Source: Xanthomonas prunicola (GTDB lineage: Bacteria > Pseudomonadota > Gammaproteobacteria > Xanthomonadales > Xanthomonadaceae). From it: a DNA stretch of 64,000 nucleotides. Below the pieces are notes generated by a model. That model was given only the letters and a program-made list of their open reading frames with translations. It did no database searches and had not been told where the DNA came from. The DNA lies in NCBI RefSeq assembly GCF_002846205.1, contig NZ_PHKV01000004.1, forward strand, positions 124,001 through 188,000, given 5' to 3'. Positions 10,326 to 17,300 of this stretch are shown in pieces; positions within the stretch are counted from its first letter, which is position 1, and every line of letters starts with the position of its first letter. The translations under genes and the position numbers were made by a program.

Positions 10326-11159
10326 ATGGGACACCATTACTTGCCCCAGCATTACCTGCTCGGATTCGCTGATGGAGTCAGGGTGTGGGGACATGACGTT
10401 CGGGCGCGCCGATCTTTCCGTACACAGGTCAAGTCGCTAGCTAATGAAACCGTCATGTACACCGAGGAGCTAGAAAAGCACCTAGCAAACGTTGTCGAAG
10501 GGCCAGCCCAAGACGTGATCGACCGAGCGCGTAAGCGGCTCAAGCTCAGAGACGAGGATCGTGAGGTACTTGCCGCCTACATCATCGCCATGTGGCAGCG
10601 CGTGCCTGCTGGGCGCAAGCGAGTGGCAGGGTACATACCGAGCCTAGCTGAGACGATCAAGATGCAGGTCGTGCAGCAATTGGACGCAATAGCCGCGTCT
10701 GAACCGGATCTCGCAGAGTCCGCAACTAGGCGCAAGGAAGAAGTAGGTCGGATCATCTCCGCATACAAGGAAGACCCGCCGGACTACTTCTGGCACCACA
10801 CACTGAAAAGCGGAGCGACACCCAGAACTGTGCAAGGGCTCTTATCAATGAATTGGCACTTCCTAGTCAGCCCTGGCGAAAGCTTCATCACCTGTGACAA
10901 TCCGACTTTTTTCTTCAGGTCAGTGGGCATCGCCGCGCACGAATCCGAACTGAGCTTTCCGCTTAGTTCGGAGGTTTGCTTTTGGGCAAACAGGGCTAAT
11001 TCGGAAAGACCCCAATACTTTACGACTGACCGCTCCATTGTTCTGGAACTCAACCGCAGATCCGCGCACAACACGCAGCGCTTTATCTACACCCGTGAGG
11101 AGGCGCCTTGGGTACTCAGCTTTGCAGCAAAGAAACATCCGCTGCATCGGTTGTTGTGA
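10326..11159 (+). CDS. Integron cassette 2: DUF4238-like protein
   Basis: A 277-residue soluble protein. The N-terminal GHHYLPQHYLLGFADG and the later FITCDNPTFFFR (near residue 190) fit the two hallmark regions of DUF4238 (HY.P..YL..F and SDNP). The middle is helical and charged. The frame also offers GTG 10320 inside the attC core site, but ATG 10326 gives the family N-terminus. The ribosome site is poor, as is common for cassette genes, which start next to the preceding attC. The biochemical role of DUF4238 is unknown to me. It forms, with attC site 2, a ~905-bp cassette. Its base composition and codon use are less GC-rich than the sec genes. Confidence 0.78.
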   Translation: MGHHYLPQHYLLGFADGVRVWGHDVRARRSFRTQVKSLANETVMYTEELEKHLANVVEGPAQDVIDRARKRLKLRDEDREVLAAYIIAMWQRVPAGRKRVAGYIPSLAETIKMQVVQQLDAIAASEPDLAESATRRKEEVGRIISAYKEDPPDYFWHHTLKSGATPRTVQGLLSMNWHFLVSPGESFITCDNPTFFFRSVGIAAHESELSFPLSSEVCFWANRANSERPQYFTTDRSIVLELNRRSAHNTQRFIYTREEAPWVLSFAAKKHPLHRLL

Positions 11160-11166
11160 GGTCGCC

Positions 11167-11226
11167 GCCTAACCACTCATTCAACGAGACGCCACTTCAT
11201 GGCGCGACTTAATTCAATCATTAGGC
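11167..11226 (+). repeat. attC site 2 (60-bp, degenerate core)
   Basis: The inverse core GCCTAAC (11167-11173) pairs with ATTAGGC (11220-11226), where the consensus first base G is replaced by A. Complementarity extends outward: GCCGCCTAA before and TTAGGCGGC after. Inside are ACTCATTCAACGA and GCGACTTAATTCAATCA, the L-box-like arms, around GCCACTTCATGGC. It follows the DUF4238 gene by 7 bp. The altered core base may reduce recombination. Confidence 0.85.
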
Positions 11227-11242
11227 GGCACAGGGGAGTTCA

Positions 11243-11548
11243 ATGGACATTGACCTAATAGCAAAGATCGCCGCGCCGCTCTTGTCGCTCATTGTTGCGG
11301 TGCTCATCAAGCATTACTTGGAGGGCAAATCGCGCTTAGTGACATACATTGGTAACGTAGCAGCCTTTCCCAGCAACAACGCACCGCAGACGCACATGCA
11401 TAGCGTCGTGCTTCAGAACGCTGGCAAAAAGTCGGCGGCTAATGTACGTGTCCCACACGGGGTACCTCTGGCCAGCGTAAGCGTTAAAGTCAATCCCCCA
11501 ATGCACTACAACTTTGAATTCAGTCCATCCGGACTTTTCAGATTTTGA
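11243..11548 (+). CDS. Integron cassette 3: truncated membrane-anchored protein
   Basis: A 101-residue product with an N-terminal membrane helix (IAAPLLSLIVAVLIKHYL), then a beta-rich stretch with THMHSVVLQNAGKKSAANVRVPHG. This resembles a cassette protein family I recall as considerably longer (RNTGR..AHNVRI pattern). Here the frame ends abruptly after FSPSGLFRF, and a second gene in another frame begins within it. I read this as a 3'-truncated cassette gene. It starts 16 bp after attC site 2 with GGGGAG as ribosome site. No function is known. Confidence 0.6.
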   Translation: MDIDLIAKIAAPLLSLIVAVLIKHYLEGKSRLVTYIGNVAAFPSNNAPQTHMHSVVLQNAGKKSAANVRVPHGVPLASVSVKVNPPMHYNFEFSPSGLFRF

Positions 11549-12143
11549 TCCCGACCCTCGCGCCAAAAGAGCAGGTCACGATCTCTCCGTTGTGGCGGTT
11601 TCTGCTATCGCAGTGCGTATCGCTTTTCCTGAGATCAAGATTGACTTGGTTACGCTCGGTCTGATGATCGTAGCGGTGCTGCCGTGGCTGTCGGAACTGA
11701 TCGAAAGTGCAAAATTCCCGGGCGGCTGGGAAGTCAAATTTAGAGACCTTCGAGAGGCTGGTGAAAAGGTAACGTCTTCCTCAGAGCCCCCTCCCACGGC
11801 TTCCCATCAGCCACCGCCCGTTACACAATCCCAGCCAAGCTACGTTTCGGTAGCAGATCAGGATCCAAATCTTGCGCTAGTCGGCCTACGCATCGAGATT
11901 GAGCAACGCATTCGGCAACTATCCAAGCGCCACGACCTGCCTATGAATTGGGGCTCGCTATCGAAGTTGATTCGCGAGCTAACACGTCGCGAGATAATTC
12001 CTTATGGCGTCGCTAGCGGCTTGGAAGACCTAGTCGCAGCCGGAAATCAGGCTGCGCACGGCGCAAGCGTCGATCCTCGGGTGGCTGATTGGGCAATTAC
12101 CACCGGGCCGGAAATCTTGGCTGCGTTGGATGCGCTGCTGTAG
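11514..12143 (+). CDS. Two-helix membrane protein with DUF4145/HEPN-like C-terminus
   Basis: A 209-residue frame overlapping the previous gene by 35 bp. Two hydrophobic segments lie near residues 25-37 (SVVAVSAIAVRIAF) and 43-60 (LVTLGLMIVAVLPWL), then a Pro/Ser/Gln linker. The C-terminal helical domain (LVGLRIEIEQRIRQLSKRH, then LEDLVAAGNQAAHGA) has the R-x4-H / N-x-AAHG look of DUF4145 or HEPN-like domains. The first ~20 residues (MNSVHPDFSDFDPDPRAKR) come from the junction with the truncated cassette gene, so the native start may be lost. Its stop is followed at once by GTCTAA, a possible attC remnant cut by an IS end. Confidence 0.5.
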   Translation: MNSVHPDFSDFDPDPRAKRAGHDLSVVAVSAIAVRIAFPEIKIDLVTLGLMIVAVLPWLSELIESAKFPGGWEVKFRDLREAGEKVTSSSEPPPTASHQPPPVTQSQPSYVSVADQDPNLALVGLRIEIEQRIRQLSKRHDLPMNWGSLSKLIRELTRREIIPYGVASGLEDLVAAGNQAAHGASVDPRVADWAITTGPEILAALDALL

Positions 12144-12149
12144 GTCTAA

Positions 12150-12385
12150 GGAACCTCTGAACAACGTGCCACAAATGCGCAACCCTATTGGTTCGGAGTG
12201 AAGAGGCATCCATGCAATTGACGTTTCGATGACGTTGAAGGCCTGGCCATGCGCAACCAGACCCGGCGCGAGATCTTCCTTGCAGAGATGGAGCGCATCG
12301 TTACGTGGAAGCAACTGCTTTCCCCAAGCGAACCACACTATCCGGTGTCGGGACGGCCCGGTCGGCAGCCGTATACTCTGGCTAT
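12150..12385 (+). pseudogene. IS5-family element remnant: left end and transposase N-terminus
   Basis: GGAACCTCTGAACAACG at 12150 looks like an IS5-family terminal repeat. A transposase start follows at ATG 12212 (MQLTF), with a frameshift soon after. In the next frame it reads GLAMRNQTRREIFLAEMERI then VTWKQLL, SEPHYPVSGRPGRQPYTLAM, matching the N-terminus of xanthomonad IS5-type transposases. It stops matching at ~12385, where another IS fragment begins. The element is clearly non-functional. Confidence 0.75.
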
Positions 12386-12460
12386 GGGTACAACCATGAG
12401 CGCGCCAGCATGGCGCTCGGCGGCGTCAGGCCAGCAATGAAACTGGCGATGGCCGCGTAG
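12386..12460 (+). pseudogene. IS3-family transposase C-terminal fragment
   Basis: The frame GYNHERASMALGGVRPAMKL then AMAA-stop (12386-12460) is the recognisable tail of IS3-type integrase-like transposases (YN.ERPNMALGG.TP...LAMAA). It abuts the IS5 remnant directly. The two fragments form a fusion scar, probably from nested insertion and deletion. Confidence 0.7.
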
Positions 12461-12704
12461 TTCTAGATTCGGCGAACGCTCAAAGCGTTGGGGGGCTTTT
12501 CCTACCCAGGTTCTACGAGAGCAGGCGCTGGCATCTCTCGATATTTGGGTGGTGGATCATTTGGTAATCGGTGGCAGGCGCCTACGAGCCGGGGGGGCAA
12601 GTGGAATGTGGCCTCTCCGTTGCCTCATTGCTTGGGTCGGCAAAGCGGTCGAGTTAAGCTCTTTCTGTCAGCTGAGACCACAGTACACGGAAGGGATGAA
12701 ACGC
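12461..12704. other. Gap before the first immunity gene
   Basis: About 244 bp with no supported gene. The reading frame of the immunity gene is open back to 12549, but that part shows no similarity to the paralogous gene at 13704. CGGAAGGG at 12689-12696 is a usable ribosome site for ATG 12705. A promoter is not obvious. Confidence 0.4.
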
Positions 12705-13346
12705 ATGCCATCAACGACACTAAATCAGCCGACGGCCGGGAGCTTTTACATGTTCGAAGCAGACATGGAGAGCAACAGACCGCCCTGTGGAGTGAGGTTC
12801 GAGAATGTTCGCAACCTGCTTTCCCCTCCGCGGTTGATCCTGCGGCCGGAGGAAGGAGGATTTCCGACGCTCCGCGACACACCTCAGCTGACCTACGACC
12901 CAAAGACAGGTCCAGTCCCGCGCGATCTAGAGCCGGGATTTAGTGGTTATTGGCTGGTTTCTGAGCGACTCCACGATGTCATGGTGTCGGTGGACCCCGA
13001 CGCCTTTGCTTTTGCGGAGGTAGATTACCGCTTGGCCGACGGTGCTAGAGGTCCGCGCCACTTTTTGTGCGACGTTGTTCGCGAGCTTGATGCCTTGGAC
13101 GAAGTTGCTTCGAAGCTACAAATTGAAGTAGACGACGACTACGTCAATGGCAAGTTCTACTCGGTGGGAGGAGGAGCCAGCTTGGCCTTTAGGCCGGAAG
13201 TCGTGGGTCAAGCACACGTATTCCTTACGCCGTTCAGCTCATTCGTGATTTGCGACCGAGCCTTCAAAGACGCGGTCCATGACGCGGGGATTCCTGATGA
13301 TGCTGGTGAAAGCGGCATCTCTTTTATCGACGCATCAGACATCTAG
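12705..13346 (+). CDS. Imm11-like (DUF1629) immunity protein, copy A
   Basis: A 213-residue protein proposed to neutralise a cognate toxin. It fits the Imm11/MXAN_0049 (DUF1629) pattern: ENVRNLLSPPRLILRPEEGG, then DLEPGFSGYWLVSERLHDVM, DPDAFAFAEVDYRLADG and FLCDVVRELDALDE, ending ISFIDASDI. ATG 12705 aligns with the start of the paralog (copy B, 13704-14342). An upstream ATG at 12696 overlaps the ribosome site. Copy A is followed 33 bp later by a broken toxin start, so its own partner is dead. It may now be an orphan immunity gene protecting against kin that keep the toxin. Family assignment is by motif only. Confidence 0.75.
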   Translation: MPSTTLNQPTAGSFYMFEADMESNRPPCGVRFENVRNLLSPPRLILRPEEGGFPTLRDTPQLTYDPKTGPVPRDLEPGFSGYWLVSERLHDVMVSVDPDAFAFAEVDYRLADGARGPRHFLCDVVRELDALDEVASKLQIEVDDDYVNGKFYSVGGGASLAFRPEVVGQAHVFLTPFSSFVICDRAFKDAVHDAGIPDDAGESGISFIDASDI

Positions 13347-13379
13347 CCGCACCTGGGCAAGACGTAAGGAGCAGCGAGC

Positions 13380-13550
13380 ATGCCGCGCAGCAGCCCTATT
13401 TTTCAGGATCATCATGGGTTCGAGCAGCAAACCCTTCGTTACAGCCGCATCTTGCGGGTGCTGTCGAACTCAGATCGCTTCGACATTGATTCACCTGAAA
13501 ATTGATTCTTCATGCCGCATGACGAAGGGCATGCCCAGGCTATGGGCATC
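13380..13550 (+). pseudogene. Remnant of a toxin N-terminus (copy A partner)
   Basis: ATG 13380 starts MPRSSPIFQDHHGFEQQTLR, clearly the same as the start of the intact toxin (MPRNGPIFQDHHAIEQQTLE at 14378). A TGA at 13503 replaces the codon for Arg42. Beyond it the frame still reads FFMPHDEGHAQAMG, matching IFLPADPAFAQTLG of the intact gene, then similarity ends near 13547. The double histidine of the nuclease motif is kept. It sits 33 bp after immunity copy A, mirroring the 35-bp spacing in copy B. The rest of the gene has been deleted. Confidence 0.85.
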
Positions 13551-13703
13551 TTAAACTTGTGCCGCAATTCCGATTGTCAGACCTGGGAGCGTCAGAGCAG
13601 CGGACAGGACACCACCGTTGCACCATCTGCCCAGAAATGAGACTGCGGCGCTAAACTTTGCCGCAATGATCCCGGCGACATAAATCAATAACGGATACAA
13701 CCG

Positions 13704-14342
13704 ATGGAAACGACGACAGCCAATCAGCCCAAGGCTGGTGAGTTCTTTATCCTCGAAGCGGGCACGATCAACGGACCGGTGAACGGCGTTGTCTTTGAGA
13801 ACGTCAAGAATTTGTTGTCACCCCCGCGCCTGATTCTGAGACCTGAAGGCGGTGGTTTCTCTCCGTTGCGCGAAACGCCGCGTTTGGTCTATCACCCCAG
13901 CAAAGGCCCACCTCCTAAGGACTTGGAGCCTGGCTTCAGTGGATACTGGCTTGTATCCGAACGACTCTTTCAAGTCATGACCTCGGTCGATCCCACTGCG
14001 TTCGCTTTCGCAGAGGTGGACTATCGGTTGGCTGATGGTGCGAAAGGGCCACCCTACTTTCTCTGTGACGTGATCCAAGAGATTGACGCACTGGACGAAG
14101 AAGCGTCCAAGCTCTTCATTGACACAACCGAAGACTTCGTCAATGGCAAGTTTTACGATCTGACCGGCGGCGCCAGTGTAACGTTCGACCGCGTGCGTTT
14201 GGGTCCGGCGCATGTCTTCAAGACGCCTTACACCGGCCGGGTATTCTGCGATCAAGTCTTTAAGGATGCAGCCGCAGCGGCAGGTATCGAGACCGACACC
14301 GATGCTGATGGGCTTTGGTTTATCGATGCTTCGGACATCTAG
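13704..14342 (+). CDS. Imm11-like (DUF1629) immunity protein, copy B
   Basis: A 212-residue paralog of copy A, alignable end to end: ENVKNLLSPPRLILRPEGGG, DLEPGFSGYWLVSERLFQVM, DPTAFAFAEVDYRLADGAKG, FLCDVIQEIDALDEEASKL, FVNGKFYDLTGGASV and LWFIDASDI. It lies 35 bp upstream of the large AHH-like protein and is presumably its cognate immunity protein. An immunity gene placed before the effector gene is the usual order for several Xanthomonas antibacterial effector pairs. No signal peptide is seen, so it would act in the cytoplasm, which fits protection from a nuclease. Confidence 0.8.
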   Translation: METTTANQPKAGEFFILEAGTINGPVNGVVFENVKNLLSPPRLILRPEGGGFSPLRETPRLVYHPSKGPPPKDLEPGFSGYWLVSERLFQVMTSVDPTAFAFAEVDYRLADGAKGPPYFLCDVIQEIDALDEEASKLFIDTTEDFVNGKFYDLTGGASVTFDRVRLGPAHVFKTPYTGRVFCDQVFKDAAAAAGIETDTDADGLWFIDASDI

Positions 14343-14377
14343 CCGCGCAGCAATGGCTTCTAGGAAGGATCTGATCC

Positions 14378-17300
14378 ATGCCACGCAACGGACCTATTTT
14401 CCAAGACCACCACGCCATTGAGCAACAAACGCTAGAGCGAAGCCAGCTACTTAAGGGGCTTTCGGACGCGGGATATTTTGATATTCATGCCCCCGAGAAT
14501 CGCATTTTTCTGCCTGCAGATCCCGCGTTTGCTCAGACTTTGGGGACCACGCCGCATAGCGGTGGACCCATCTCTGATTACCAGAATGGGCTAATTGATC
14601 GCTTGGGGCGCCTTGAGCAAACCCCTGATGGCATCAAGGCCCTATCAGGTGACTTGGACGCACTTGGAAGAATTTCAGGTCGCGTAGAGACCCTCCGCGA
14701 CACAGTGCGTGTGGGACTGATTAATGGCGATTTGCACACCAATGCGCCACTTGGCCTTCGCGCCGACGACATCCGTCCAGGCGTCCAGAATTTCTTTCGC
14801 GACGAAGTCGCCTACGGACAGGCCCATGTTGCGCAACTTCAGAGCCTGAAGGGTTACGTGCCAGGAGATCATGGTTGGGCTGTGGTCACCCACACCGAAG
14901 GCCGTGTGGTGGACACACTCCAACATATTCAGAGCGTCACCAATCCTCTGACCCGCGGTGGTGCGGTTGAACTTCAGCGGCATGGTCTGTCTCAGGCTAT
15001 TTCAAACGCTTACCACGGCGGACGCTTGACCATATCGCCGGGGGGTGTTGCTGTTGTTGAGAACACCTTGGGCGAAGAGGCCGCAAGACCTCTGCGAATT
15101 CCTCGCGGTCAAAGCGGGGCTGCGTCCATGGAAGTGCTGCTGGGCAATGCGTCGGCCAGTACCTTGGTGCGTTCGGGTGGCTTGTTGGCGACAGGTGCAG
15201 ACGCAGTGCTGACCGCGCGCCGTTCGGCCGAGCTGCTGGAACAAGGCAATGCCACGGCCGCGCAGTCTGAGGTTACCCATGCACTGGCCCGCAATGTCGG
15301 TGGCTGGGCCGGTGGTGCGTCCACGGCAGCAGCCTTGGGAGGAAGCGGCTTCGTGCCGGCTGCGTTGGTGGTTGGCGACGCGCTGTTGATGAGCAAGGCG
15401 TTCGACAAAGGCGCCGATTTGCTGGACAACCGCGCCATCTACCACCAGACCGACAAAGCTGGCGTGGAGTGGCAGTTCAACGGTCGCCACTGGCAGCGCG
15501 ACGCGGCCATCGAGCTCGCTCCGGATGGCCGGCGCACGAGCGGCGAGCAGCCCGTAGTCGCCAGCTATGAGAAATCCCAGGAACTGGGCGCGCTGGCCAA
15601 CGCCAAGGCAGTGGAGTTGGCGCTGGGCAAAGCTCCTGCACCGCAGGACCCGTTCAACCTCCCTGCACGGGCCAGCGACCAAGTTGGACTAGACAACCAG
15701 AACTGGCATCGCAATCCCGAGAGCCAGGCATGGGAACGCCAAGTCAAAAACGCTGTGTCCGGTGCCAACGACCGAGGCAGCTACGAACACCAAACCGCCT
15801 CCCCGGAACGCGCCCAACAGCTCAACCAAGAGGCCCTGGGCCGCATCGAAAGCAACATCGCCACGGGGCGCGAAGCCATCGCCGCCGCTTACCTGGAAAA
15901 CCATGCCGCGCAGCGGGCCCAGGCTTACGGTGTCGAAGTGCCTGTGGCCGTCCAAATCGCCCAGGCCAAACCCGGCGCTGTGCTCGGTTCGGACGCTCAG
16001 CTTTACCAGCGCACCGAGTCAGGACAGTGGGCCGGCAAGAACGGCGTTGCCACTGGCAATCTGGCGGTAGAGCTGGAACTGACCGACCAACTGCGGCAGC
16101 CCTCAATCGAGCGCTCTCAGGAGGCCTTGGCAGCGATCCAGGCGCTTCCCGCGCCCACGGCTGTGCAGATGGAGCACAACGAACTGCTACACCGTTACCG
16201 GGCCGCAGGCGTCGATTTGAAAGTCAATCCAGACACTCAGCAGGCCGTGGAGTTGGCTTCGCAGCGGACCATGGAGGCCAACGGCATCACCGGGCCGACC
16301 ATGCAGCAGCTACAACGCAATGCGTCGGGGCAATACGGGTATGACAGCCCCATCGCGCACCTCCAGCGCGGTAGCGATGGGGTGACTCGCGTGGTGGCCG
16401 TGACCAGCAGTGACGACATCCGGCAGGCGTTGAGTGAGGCGCAGGGCCATCGACAGGACTCGGCAACCTTTGCTCGGGCGCCCGGAGCGACGGGAGATGC
16501 AGACAGCTCGACCTCCGACTCTTCCAGTCCGCAGCAAGTGCTCGACCTCCAGGCGCAAATGCAAGCCTCTGTCGCGGCGCAGGCGCGACAAGAACGCGAA
16601 CAGCAGGATCGTGTTGCGCAAGAGCAACACGCCGCGCAGGTGCGGGAGCACCTCCAGCAGGCACAGCCTGAGCGCGAAGATCATTCGCAGAGCGAACAAG
16701 CAGTCCAGGCGCACGCCGTGCTGGAAGGTCAACGCCAAGCTGCGCAGCAGCGTGAGCTAGAAGAGCGCCAATTACAGGAGCGGCAGGCACAAACCAGCCA
16801 ACAACGCGAGCTGCAGGAGCGTGAGGAAAGGGATGTCCAGGAACGTCAGGCGCAGGAGCGCCAAGCCCAGGACAATCAGCAGCGGGAACAGCAGCAAGAC
16901 CGCCAAGCTCAAGAAGCCAGGCAAGTTGAGGTCCAGGAACGTCCGGCTCAGCAAGCGCAGCAGCAAGACCCCAGCCAGCACGCCTCGCAACAATCCGATC
17001 CTAGGCCGCACGCTCCGAATGCGGCGCTGGTTCAACAAACGCCGCAGCCCGAGTTGCAGCAGGCAGACGCCCACCAGCAGTTCGAGACGAATAACCAACC
17101 GGTAGGCCAACGCGCGGCTGACACTACGCCCGACCCACGGACGCAGCCGCCTGGTCCAGGCGACGCGCAGCCGCATCAAGCAAGAGAAGCGGGGCGCGCG
17201 CTGGAAATGCAGGCAGTGGAAAGCCGCGATGCCTCGCGCCTGCCGATTCCTGCACCCGAGGGCCAGGAATCCGGCAACCAACCTTTGCAAAACGCGGAGG

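Noticed and set aside
9693-12149. Possible integrase or attI site at the cassette cluster
   Set aside because: No tyrosine-recombinase-like frame is present in either direction, and the single GTTAGGC at 9994 lacks supporting attI structure.
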